The notes beneath the pieces were generated by a model. That model was given only the letters and a program-made list of their open reading frames with translations, made no database searches and had not been told where the DNA came from. From the NCBI GenBank assembly GCA_900542175.1, contig UQNC01000005.1, forward strand, positions 1-64,000: a DNA stretch of 64,000 nucleotides, written 5' to 3'. The position numbers and the translations under genes were made by a program. Shown piece by piece: positions 18,083-25,664 of the stretch. Position 1 is the stretch's first letter. Every line of letters starts with the position of its first letter. This DNA is from an uncultured Collinsella sp. (GTDB lineage: Bacteria > Actinomycetota > Coriobacteriia > Coriobacteriales > Coriobacteriaceae).

Positions 18083-18580
18083 TCACGAAAAGCGATGTTT
18101 GAGCGCTTCGACCACGTTGGACGGGACAAACGTCGATACATCGCTGCCGAGCGAGGCAATCTGGCGAACGACCGAGCTCGAGATATAGCCGTACTGCGGC
18201 GCACTCATGACAAAGATGGACTCCAGCTCGCTATCCAGGCGATAGTTAAGGTCGGCCTGCTGCAGCTCATACTCAAAGTCGGTCATGGCGCGCAGGCCCT
18301 TGACCACGGCACCCGCCCCCTGCTCACGTGCGAAGTCGACCAGCAGGCCAGTGAAGGGCAGGACCTCGACGCCGTCGATATCGCCGACCGCCTCGCGGGC
18401 CAGCGCCACGCGCTCATCGAGCATAAACGTGGTGCCTACACCGTTTTTACCTTGCGACTCGGCAACAGCGACGATCACGCTGGGAAAGATGCGGCGGGCA
18501 CGGCGGATCACATCGATATGGCCAAACGTGATGGGATCGAAGGTGCCCGGGACGATCACGCGGTTGATGGTGTCATTCAT
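18083..18580 (-). CDS. coaD: Pantetheine-phosphate adenylyltransferase
   Basis: A 165-residue CoaD, catalysing the fourth step of coenzyme A synthesis. The nucleotidyltransferase motif is 'GTFDPITFGHIDVIRRA' (T/HxGH), and the C-terminal 'YGYISSSVVRQIASLGSDVS' is characteristic. The start ATG 18580 fits the family; its frame overlaps the end of rsmD by eight bases, the usual rsmD-coaD arrangement. Confidence 0.97.
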   Translation of the reverse strand: MNDTINRVIVPGTFDPITFGHIDVIRRARRIFPSVIVAVAESQGKNGVGTTFMLDERVALAREAVGDIDGVEVLPFTGLLVDFAREQGAGAVVKGLRAMTDFEYELQQADLNYRLDSELESIFVMSAPQYGYISSSVVRQIASLGSDVSTFVPSNVVEALKHRFS

Positions 18581-19229
18581 GGGCGTCCTCCTGAAACGTC
18601 GTGGCATCGTTGTTGTCGGCATCGGTGCCGGCGCTATCGCCCTCAACATCGTCATCGCCGACCCAACGAAGCAGGTCGACCGAGGTAATGCCGTAGCGCT
18701 TCTCACGTAAAGTCTCAAAGCCTGCCGGATGCGCGCCCGCATCGGCGGCGGCATGCTCAAACAGGGCGTAAGCGCCAGACGCAAGTAAACCCTGCTGAGC
18801 CAGGTCCTGCAGCAGTTCCTCGACCGGCTCGGCACCAAAAGCATAGGGCGGGTCGAGCAGGACCAGATCAAAGGGGCCGCCCGGTACACGACCGCGCGAG
18901 GCACTCGACAGCATGTCGCCCGTGACCACGCGCCAACGCGCACGGTCACGGCAGAGCGACTCGATATTCTTGGTAATGAGCCGCGCGGCGTTGCGATCGA
19001 TCTCAAACGTCGTGAGCGAACGGGCCCCACGAGAGAGCATCTCTAACCCTAAGGCACCGGAGCCGCCAAAAGCGTCCAGCACACGAACCTCGTCCAAATC
19101 GAAATCGAATGCCGACATGACCATAGATGCGCACGCCTCGCGCACGCGATCAGTCGTGGGGCGGGTGACATCGCGACCACGGGGCTCCTCGATCTTACGA
19201 CCGCGCCATTCGCCGCCGATGATTCTCAT
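18573..19229 (-). CDS. rsmD: 16S rRNA (guanine966-N2)-methyltransferase RsmD
   Basis: A 218-residue AdoMet-dependent methyltransferase. Opening 'MRIIGGEWRGRKIEEPRGRD' is the family signature; 'VLDAFGGSGALGLEMLSRGA' is motif I and 'DLVLLDPPYAF' the catalytic DPPY motif. The C-terminal 20-25 residues (Asp/Ala/Gly/Thr-rich) are an extension beyond the usual end and overlap coaD. Its start overlaps the recG stop by four bases. Confidence 0.96.
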   Translation of the reverse strand: MRIIGGEWRGRKIEEPRGRDVTRPTTDRVREACASMVMSAFDFDLDEVRVLDAFGGSGALGLEMLSRGARSLTTFEIDRNAARLITKNIESLCRDRARWRVVTGDMLSSASRGRVPGGPFDLVLLDPPYAFGAEPVEELLQDLAQQGLLASGAYALFEHAAADAGAHPAGFETLREKRYGITSVDLLRWVGDDDVEGDSAGTDADNNDATTFQEDAHE

Positions 19230-21403
19230 CCTCCGCTGACCTCCTTAAAGATATGTCGATAACGCATGGCGACCGCGTCGCGCAAGGGACGCGTCGCCAC
19301 AGAGTCAAGGTTGCAAGCATACCGCAAGAGCTCGACCGCGTCCAAATGGGCCCATTCGATAAGGTCCTCATCGGCGTCCAGGTCCACAAAGCGCAAGGTC
19401 ACGCCGCCATGCTGGCGGTACCCCAGGATTTCGCCCTCGTGGCGCAGACGCAGGTCCATCTGGGCGAGCGTAAAGCCATCCGAGGTTTTTTCGAGCGATT
19501 GCAGACGATCTTGCGCCGCCGACGCGCCGCCGTTGCCCTTGGAGTGCGTCATGACCAGGCACGTGCCCGACACGCTGCCACGGCCCACGCGACCGCGCAG
19601 CTGGTGCAGGGCAGCCAACCCAAAGCGCTCGCCGTTCTCGATGACCATGACGGTGGCGTTAGGCACGTCGACGCCCACCTCGACCACCGTAGTGGAGACG
19701 AGCACGTCGATCTCGCCACGCTTGAAGGCTTCGATCACACGATCCTTCTCCCCCGCCGGCATGCGGCCGTGGAGGCGCTCGATAGTGAGACCCGGCAGCG
19801 CCAGACGCAGGCGGTCGAGCTCGGTCGCCGTATCATGCAGCGGCACGGGGACCGTCACGCGGCCCTCCTCGTCGCGGGCGATACCGGGCACGTCCTCCAA
19901 CTCATCGGCCGAGTCACTCGGCTCCACGAGCGGGCAAATCACGTAGGCCTGCTGACCTTTTTCATGCGCTTCGCGGATGGCGCCATAGGCGAGGTCGCGG
20001 CTCGACTCGGTGAGCACGCGTGTCGACACGCCAGTGCCAGGGACGGGCCGATGGCGGATGATGCTCGTATCCAGATCGCCGTAGACCGAAAGCGCCAGCG
20101 TACGTGGGATGGGCGTTGCCGTCATAACGAGCAGATCGGCACCAGGGCCCTTCGCACGCAGGGCGTTGCGTTGGCCGACGCCAAACCGGTGCTGCTCATC
20201 GATGACCACGAGCGACAGATGCTTAAACGCCACGTTATCCGAAAGCACCGCGTGGGTGCCAAAGAGGACATCGAGCTCGCCCGATTCCAGCTGGGCATGG
20301 ATCCGCTCGCGCTCGGCCGCCGGCGTGGCGCCCGTCAGGAGCGCCCAGGTCATGCCAGCCTGCAAGAGCAAGGGGCCGGTCTTATCGGCATATTGACGCG
20401 CCAGCACGCCCGTGGGCGCCATAACGCAGGCCTGCGTGCCGCTATCGGCAGCCACAGCCAGCGCGCAGGCGGCAACGGCGGTCTTACCGGTACCGACATC
20501 GCCCAGCAGCAGGCGGTTCATCACGCGCCCGCCATCGCACATATCGCGCAGGATATCTTGGAACGCGGCCTCCTGCTCGTCGCTCAGCGAAAACGGCAGG
20601 GCCTGCTTAAGCGCGGCCAGGTGCTCGCCCGCGGCGTGGGCGTAGGGCACCACATCGACCAGGCTGCCGTCGTTGCGCAGGCGCAGCGCCAGCTGCAGGT
20701 AGAGGCACTCCTCGTAGGCAAGCCGTGCGCGCGCGATATCGCGCTCAGCCATGCTCGAAGGAAAGTGGATCGATCGAAGCGCACGAGCATCGCTCATCAG
20801 GCGACGTTTAACGCGCAAGCGTGCGGGAATCGGGTCGAAGGGATTGCCGACGACCTCGAGCGCGCCACTTACGATGCGGCGCATCCATGCCTGGCTCACG
20901 CCGTCACTCACATAATGGACCGGCAAAATGGTGCCCGCAGCACGCCCGTCATCAAGCTTTTCAAAGTGCGGCGAGGCCATCTGCTTAAAACCGTAGGCAA
21001 ACTCGACCTTGCCCATCACGGCCAGGCGGTCGCCCTGCTTAAGCTGCTGGGCAATCCAAGGCTGACGGAAAAAGGCGACCTGCAGCACGCCCGTCTCGTC
21101 AACGAGTGAGACCTCGGTCACCTGCATGCGCGGACGCGGCTTCTTTTGAACGATACGGTCGACCGTGGCGATGATGGTGCACACGGTACCGATGGGCGCC
21201 ATCTCGATGGACCAGGAGCGCGTAAAGTCCAGGTATCGATGAGGGATATGGAGAAGGAGGTCCCCCACCGTCCGAATTCCCAGACGGCGAAGGGCCTCCT
21301 CACGTTTACCCGAAACATATTTGAGTCGCGCGATATCCTCGTCGAGCGCATTGCTCTGGGCAAAGCGATCCGAGACGCGCGGCACGGAGCAGAGCTCGGA
21401 CAT
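19226..21403 (-). CDS. recG: ATP-dependent DNA helicase RecG
   Basis: A 725-residue branch-migration helicase that rescues stalled forks. The N-terminal wedge/OB domain (about 30-190) contains 'HIPHRYLDFTRSWSI'; helicase motifs follow: Walker A 'LLLGDVGTGKTAVAACALA', the DEQH box in 'VIDEQHRFGVGQRNAL', motif III 'MTATPIPRTLALSVYGDLD', and motif VI 'QLRGRVGRGSVSG'. Length is normal. The precise start is uncertain: MSELCSVPRVSDRF is not well conserved in the family. It follows fakA by 10 bases. Confidence 0.96.
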   Translation of the reverse strand: MSELCSVPRVSDRFAQSNALDEDIARLKYVSGKREEALRRLGIRTVGDLLLHIPHRYLDFTRSWSIEMAPIGTVCTIIATVDRIVQKKPRPRMQVTEVSLVDETGVLQVAFFRQPWIAQQLKQGDRLAVMGKVEFAYGFKQMASPHFEKLDDGRAAGTILPVHYVSDGVSQAWMRRIVSGALEVVGNPFDPIPARLRVKRRLMSDARALRSIHFPSSMAERDIARARLAYEECLYLQLALRLRNDGSLVDVVPYAHAAGEHLAALKQALPFSLSDEQEAAFQDILRDMCDGGRVMNRLLLGDVGTGKTAVAACALAVAADSGTQACVMAPTGVLARQYADKTGPLLLQAGMTWALLTGATPAAERERIHAQLESGELDVLFGTHAVLSDNVAFKHLSLVVIDEQHRFGVGQRNALRAKGPGADLLVMTATPIPRTLALSVYGDLDTSIIRHRPVPGTGVSTRVLTESSRDLAYGAIREAHEKGQQAYVICPLVEPSDSADELEDVPGIARDEEGRVTVPVPLHDTATELDRLRLALPGLTIERLHGRMPAGEKDRVIEAFKRGEIDVLVSTTVVEVGVDVPNATVMVIENGERFGLAALHQLRGRVGRGSVSGTCLVMTHSKGNGGASAAQDRLQSLEKTSDGFTLAQMDLRLRHEGEILGYRQHGGVTLRFVDLDADEDLIEWAHLDAVELLRYACNLDSVATRPLRDAVAMRYRHIFKEVSGG

Positions 21404-21413
21404 GGGCAGATGC

Positions 21414-23075
21414 CTACTCGATCGAGAAGATCACGGGATAGAGCGGCTGCTCGCCACGATGGGCGTCGATCTCCAGGTCGGGCTGAGCCTCCTCGATAGC
21501 GTCGACGATCTCCTGGAAGGCCTCGTCGGACAGCTCCTCGCCGGCCAGAATCGTCAGCGCGTCGCCCTCCTCTTCCTCCTGCATGCGGTTGATGCAATCG
21601 AGCGTGACCTGCTTCACGTCGGAGCCGACCACATCGATGGAGCCGGCAATGATGCCCATGACGTCACCGGAGTGAATTGGCGAACCGTCGGAGGCGCTGG
21701 AGTCGCGCACGGCGCGGGTGACCTCGCCATCGCGGACCTCGCTGATGGCGTCGACCATAGCGGCGACGGCATCCTCGAGCTCGGAATCGGGCAGGACCGC
21801 GAACAGCGCGGAGAAGGCCTGCGGAACGGTCTTGGTGGGAACGACGGCGACCTTCTTGTCGGTGCAGGCTGAGGCAGCGGCCTCAGCGGCCATGCGGATG
21901 TTGCCGTTGTTGGGCAGGATGATGACCGAGGTCGCGTTGACCTGGTCAACAGCGCCCAGCAGGTCTGCAGTCGAGGGGTTCATGGTCTGACCACCCGACA
22001 CGATCACGTCGACGCCGAGGGACTTGAGGATGTCTGCCTCGCCGGACCCAGCGGCAACGGCGACAAAGCCCAGCGCCTTGGCGGGCTCGGCGGCCTTTTC
22101 CTGGTCCTCATGAATCTTGGCGGTACGGTCGCGGGCCTCCATCTCCATGTTGTGGATAAAGACCTCGTAGATCTGACCAAGCTGAAGCATGTGCTCGAGC
22201 ACCAGGTTGGGGGTGTTGGAGTGCACGTGGATCTTGTAATCGGGGTAGGCGCCCACGAGTAGCTCACAGTCGCCCATGGAACCCAGGAACTTAAGGCACT
22301 CATCCTCGTCAAACGGGGCGTCGGCCTTAAAGAGGAACTCGTTGCAGTAGCGGAACTCCGAGCCCTCCCAATCGTCGTTGGCCTCGATCTCAACGCGGCC
22401 AAGAGCGGCATCGCGTGCAGAGCCAGCGGAATCGAACGTAGCGGAGAAATCCTCGACAACGGTGCTGCGACCAAGTGCTGCAGCCACAAAGTTCTCCAGG
22501 AAGATGGCAAAGCCGAAGGCGCCGGAGTCGACCACGCCGTTCTCTTTGAGGACGGGCAGCAGGTCGGGCGTGCGTGCGACGGACTGGTAGGCCTCGACGA
22601 CGATAGCGTCGAGCGCATCCTCGGCCGAGAACTTCTTCTTTTCGCACTCGTCGGCCTTGGTCGAGACATCGCGCAGCACCGTGAGGATCGTGCCCTCGAT
22701 GGGCTTGCGGACGGCCTGGAAGGCCACCTTGACGGCACGACGGAAGGCGAAGGCGATGTTGGCGGACGTAATGGGCTCGTCGGCGGAGACAAGGCCCTCG
22801 GCCACGCCGCGCAGGATCTGCGAGGTAATGACGCCGGAGTTACCGCGGGCGCCCATCAGGGAGCCGTGGGTGATGGCGCCGGCAATGGCCTCCATGTCGG
22901 CATCGGCGGGAAGGGCGGAGAGCTCCTTGGTCACCGAGGCGAGCGTGAGCGACATGTTGGTGCCGGTGTCGCCGTCGGGCACGGGGAAGACGTTGAGCTT
23001 GTTGATCTCCTCGGCCTTGTCGGAAACGGCAGCCGCAGCGATCGGAAAACAGGTGCGAATGGTCTTTGCAATCAT
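21414..23075 (-). CDS. fakA: DAK-domain protein, FakA/YloV-type fatty acid kinase
   Basis: A 553-residue protein of the FakA/YloV family, which phosphorylates fatty acids bound to a FakB (DegV) partner so that they enter phospholipid synthesis. The N-terminal DAK domain has the Mg-ATP site 'NVFPVPDGDTGTNMSLTL' and 'GSLMGARGNSGVITSQIL'; a middle DAK1-like domain and a C-terminal domain ('ILPNNGNIRMAAEAAA') follow. No fakB is present in the window. In operon with an Asp23-family gene upstream and recG downstream, a common Gram-positive order. Confidence 0.93.
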   Translation of the reverse strand: MIAKTIRTCFPIAAAAVSDKAEEINKLNVFPVPDGDTGTNMSLTLASVTKELSALPADADMEAIAGAITHGSLMGARGNSGVITSQILRGVAEGLVSADEPITSANIAFAFRRAVKVAFQAVRKPIEGTILTVLRDVSTKADECEKKKFSAEDALDAIVVEAYQSVARTPDLLPVLKENGVVDSGAFGFAIFLENFVAAALGRSTVVEDFSATFDSAGSARDAALGRVEIEANDDWEGSEFRYCNEFLFKADAPFDEDECLKFLGSMGDCELLVGAYPDYKIHVHSNTPNLVLEHMLQLGQIYEVFIHNMEMEARDRTAKIHEDQEKAAEPAKALGFVAVAAGSGEADILKSLGVDVIVSGGQTMNPSTADLLGAVDQVNATSVIILPNNGNIRMAAEAAASACTDKKVAVVPTKTVPQAFSALFAVLPDSELEDAVAAMVDAISEVRDGEVTRAVRDSSASDGSPIHSGDVMGIIAGSIDVVGSDVKQVTLDCINRMQEEEEGDALTILAGEELSDEAFQEIVDAIEEAQPDLEIDAHRGEQPLYPVIFSIE

Positions 23076-23102
23076 GGGTATTTGAATCTCCGTTTTCGGA
23101 TG

Positions 23103-23459
23103 CTAGTTCAGACGGCTCTTGAGCGCGTCGATATGGATGCCGATCTTAAGGCTGGCGGGATCGATCTGGGCGATCTCCTGCAGGGTGAAGGCAACGGAGC
23201 TCGAAAGATTGTGGCAGACGGACTTCATGTTGACGCCGTTCTCGAGCACGACGTGAAGATCGACCGTAAGGCCGTTCTCGTCGGCGGAGACAAGCACGCC
23301 CTTGCGGAGGCGCTGGCCGGCAAGCAGGCGCACGCTCTCGGCGCCCTGGAGCTGCTCAGCCATTCCGACAACGCCGTAGCACGTCATCGCGGCATAACCG
23401 GCAATATCGGCAATAACGTCGTTCGAGACGCTCAGGCTGCCGTTAATGGTCTCAGACAC
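23103..23459 (-). CDS. Asp23/Gls24 family envelope stress protein
   Basis: A 118-residue protein of the Asp23 (alkaline shock) family. Conserved segments include 'GSLSVSNDVIADIAGYAAM', 'GVVGMAEQLQGAESVRLL', and 'GVNMKSVCHNLSSSV'. The start is the GTG at 23459 (VSETINGS) because AAGGAG stands six bases upstream; the reading frame extends to 23492 without a ribosome site. First gene of the unit with fakA and recG. Note that rpmB, often found upstream in other Gram-positives, is absent. Confidence 0.9.
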   Translation of the reverse strand: MSETINGSLSVSNDVIADIAGYAAMTCYGVVGMAEQLQGAESVRLLAGQRLRKGVLVSADENGLTVDLHVVLENGVNMKSVCHNLSSSVAFTLQEIAQIDPASLKIGIHIDALKSRLN

Positions 23460-23617
23460 AAGAATCTCCTTATCTGGTGCTCGCGGCACCATGTCGTGGG
23501 AGCAATCATTGCAATATTCTACAACGACCGCGCCATGTTGAGGTGGTGGGTCGCGGGATTACATCCTCGACACGAAATGTTGATATGGCAACGTTCGAGT
23601 CAAGTGGTCGCGGCATG

Positions 23618-23645
23618 AAAAAACCCGCCGCATAAGCGACGGGTT
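23618..23645 (-). terminator. Terminator of first-listed tRNA-Asn
   Basis: Ten-base stem (23622-23631 with 23636-23645) with loop ATAA; one mismatch can form a wobble on the minus strand. The minus strand then runs into six T. It lies just past the 3' end of the tRNA at 23654. Confidence 0.8.
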
Positions 23646-23653
23646 CTACAACC

Positions 23654-23728
23654 TGGCTCCCCGGGTAGGACTCGAACCTACAACAGCGCGGTTAACAGCC
23701 GCGTGCTCTACCATTGAGCTACCGAGGA
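23654..23728 (-). tRNA. tRNA-Asn (GTT)
   Basis: The minus strand folds into a full cloverleaf: acceptor TCCTCGG pairs with CCGGGGA (one G-U pair), discriminator G, encoded CCA; D arm with AGCTCAATGGTAGAGC, anticodon loop CTGTTAA giving GTT, and T arm GTAGGTTCGAGTCCTAC. Followed by its own terminator. Confidence 0.97.
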
Positions 23729-23731
23729 ATT

Positions 23732-23753
23732 AAAAAGCCCAGCGGAATGGGCT
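23732..23753 (-). terminator. Terminator of second tRNA-Asn
   Basis: Six-base stem AGCCCA/TGGGCT (23736-23741 with 23748-23753) followed on the minus strand by five T. It lies between the two tRNA genes, so each appears to be a separate transcription unit or is processed from one. Confidence 0.65.
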
Positions 23754-23762
23754 GAGAAATTC

Positions 23763-23837
23763 TGGCTCCCCGGGTAGGACTCGAACCTACAACAGCGCGG
23801 TTAACAGCCGCGTGCTCTACCATTGAGCTACCGAGGA
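23763..23837 (-). tRNA. tRNA-Asn (GTT), second copy
   Basis: Identical in all 75 positions to the tRNA at 23654-23728, including the encoded CCA. The pair appears to be a tandem duplication; the flanking sequences differ after the first few bases. Confidence 0.97.
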
Positions 23838-23924
23838 ATAGGTGCGTGCTCTCAAGCAACGAAGTTTATTATACGGACGAATCAGCGCAGGGCAAGAACT
23901 TTTTTAAGAAATTTTCCGACCTAG

Positions 23925-24000
23925 TCATTGGGGACGTTCTTAAACGACTAGTCATTCAAGAACGTCCCCAACGACTACTCATTTAAGTCTGTCCCCAATA
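23925..24000. repeat. Palindromic intergenic repeat (ATTGGGGACGTTCTT family)
   Basis: Arms TTGGGGACGTTCTT (23928-23941) and AAGAACGTCCCCAA (23958-23971) are perfectly complementary over 14 bases; a third, imperfect arm (TTTAAGTCTGTCCCCAAT) follows at 23982-23999. It sits between the second tRNA-Asn and the rpoD 3' region. The core is shared with 3619-3646. Gene-free stretch 23838-24206 contains this element and the structured repeat below, nothing else recognised. Confidence 0.75.
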
Positions 24001-24065
24001 ACCACCCCCAAACTGTCGCACAACTGACAGCCATAGCAACGCCGCAGATAGAGGACGGACAGCGA

Positions 24066-24164
24066 AAACCCGCCAGAGCGAGCAAGGTGCCTTGAAACAA
24101 GGCGGCATTGACCTTTTGGTCATGCCGCCGAAGTTGAAAGGCAGATTGCCGCTCTGGCGGGTTT
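24066..24164 (-). repeat. Structured 3'-UTR repeat, copy B (after rpoD)
   Basis: Read on the minus strand (sense for rpoD) this forms an outer 14-base stem AAACCCGCCAGAGC/GCTCTGGCGGGTTT (24151-24164 with 24066-24079), then the core at 24089-24143: stem TGCCTT/AAGGCA, flanking TCAA and TTTCA, and an inner stem GGCGGCAT-GACC type closed by AAAA. The core layout matches copies A (39642-39698) and C (42989-43043), with base changes that keep pairing. The outer stem ends in TTTT and could terminate rpoD transcription. Confidence 0.65.
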
Positions 24165-24177
24165 GCAGCGTCGGCCA

Positions 24178-24205
24178 GTTACGGCGTTCGGTAGAACGCC
24201 GTAAC
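24178..24205 (-). terminator. Hairpin directly after rpoD
   Basis: Perfect 12-base stem, GTTACGGCGTTC with GAACGCCGTAAC, beginning one base past the rpoD stop. No T-run follows, so it may be a transcript-end stabiliser rather than a terminator. A nearly identical hairpin (GGCGTTC/GAACGCC) follows the pel operon at 43080-43103. Confidence 0.6.
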
Positions 24206-24206
24206 C

Positions 24207-25556
24207 CTAAGACTCGATGTAGTCTTTGAGCTTGCTGCTGCGGCTGGGGTGGCGGAGCTTGGCCAAAGTCTTGGACTCGATCTGGCGGATACGCTCGCGC
24301 GTGACACCAAACTCGCGACCGACTTCCTCGAGCGTACGGGGATGTCCGTCGACAAGACCAAAGCGCAGCTCGATAACCTTGCGCTCACGATCGGCAAGCG
24401 AATCGAGCACCTGGGTGAGCTGCTCCTGCAGCATAGAGAAGCTGGCGGCATCGGGCGGAACGATAGCCTGGGAGTCCTCGATAAAGTCGCCCAGCTGGGA
24501 ATCCTCTTCCTCGCCGATCGGGGTCTCGAGCGACACGGGCTCCTGCGAAATCTTCTGGATCTCGCGGACGCGGTCGGCGCTCATATCCATCTCGGCACCG
24601 ATCTCCTCGGGGGTCGGGTCGCGACCCAGGTCCTGGAGGAGCTGGCGCTGCACGCGGACGAGCTTGTTGATGGTCTCGACCATGTGCACGGGAATACGGA
24701 TGGTACGGGCCTGGTCGGCAATAGCGCGTGTAATGGCCTGACGAATCCACCACGTGGCGTACGTGGAGAACTTGAAGCCCTTCTGGTAGTCGAACTTCTC
24801 GACGGCGCGGATCAGACCGAGGTTGCCCTCCTGGATCAGATCCAGGAACAGCATGCCACGGCCGACATAGCGCTTGGCGATAGAGACGACCAGACGCAGG
24901 TTTGCGCTGATGAGCGCCTGCTTGGCTTCGAGGCCGACGTTCTCAATGCGCGTAAGACGACGCATCTCGGCACGCGTGAGCTCGAGCTCACCGGCATCGG
25001 CAGCCTCGAGCTTCTCGGTGGCCTCAAGACCGGCCTCGATCTTCATGGCCAGATCGACCTCTTCGGAGGCGGTCAGCAGATCGACCTTGCCGATCTCCTT
25101 GAGGTACATACGAACAGGATCGCCGGTCAGCATCACCGTGGAGGCATCGATGCCACGCACGCGCGAACGTGAACGGGAAGTGCGCACGGTGCGCTTCTTC
25201 TTGCTCTTGGAAGAACCCATCTCGGCGTCGGCCTGACGGGCCATCTTGAGCTCGTGATCGTCGAGCGAGCCGGAATCGTGCTCGTCGTCGTCATCGAAAT
25301 CGTCGGTATCGGTATCGTTATCGTCATCGTCGACGTCCATGGGGGCGTCGTCGTTACCGCTCGCGGAGATAATCTGGATGCCGCTGTTGCGCAGCGCGGA
25401 ATACACCGCGGTGAGCTGCTCGTCAGAAACATCGATATCCTTCAGGGCGACCTGAATCTCGTCCTCGGTTACCGAAGTCCTGTTTGAGCCGTTGCCCATG
25501 AGCTTTGCAACGTAGGATTCCAGCCCAGTACCCGTGCTCTCAGTCTTTTTTGGCAC
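24207..25556 (-). CDS. rpoD: Primary RNA polymerase sigma factor RpoD/SigA
   Basis: A 449-residue group 1 sigma-70 factor. Residues about 70-100 are a striking acidic run of Asp; a basic Ser/Arg patch ('SRSRSRVRG') follows. Then region 1.2 ('DPVRMYLKEIGKVDLLTASE'), region 2 ('FKFSTYATWWIRQAITRAI'), region 3 and region 4 with the helix-turn-helix 'TLEEVGREFGVTRERIRQIE'. The start is GTG 25556 (VPKKTEST), with GGGAGA upstream; ATG 25571 has no ribosome site. A single-gene unit; dnaG lies 100 bases upstream in the same direction, an arrangement like the macromolecular synthesis operon. Confidence 0.97.
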   Translation of the reverse strand: MPKKTESTGTGLESYVAKLMGNGSNRTSVTEDEIQVALKDIDVSDEQLTAVYSALRNSGIQIISASGNDDAPMDVDDDDNDTDTDDFDDDDEHDSGSLDDHELKMARQADAEMGSSKSKKKRTVRTSRSRSRVRGIDASTVMLTGDPVRMYLKEIGKVDLLTASEEVDLAMKIEAGLEATEKLEAADAGELELTRAEMRRLTRIENVGLEAKQALISANLRLVVSIAKRYVGRGMLFLDLIQEGNLGLIRAVEKFDYQKGFKFSTYATWWIRQAITRAIADQARTIRIPVHMVETINKLVRVQRQLLQDLGRDPTPEEIGAEMDMSADRVREIQKISQEPVSLETPIGEEEDSQLGDFIEDSQAIVPPDAASFSMLQEQLTQVLDSLADRERKVIELRFGLVDGHPRTLEEVGREFGVTRERIRQIESKTLAKLRHPSRSSKLKDYIES

Positions 25557-25664
25557 AGATTCTCCCTTCATAGTCCACAGGACTCAATACTTTAGCACAC
25601 AGCAACGTCTATACCCAAAATCCAGACTGGATATAGGCGAGAATACGCTGGTTGACCACAACAT

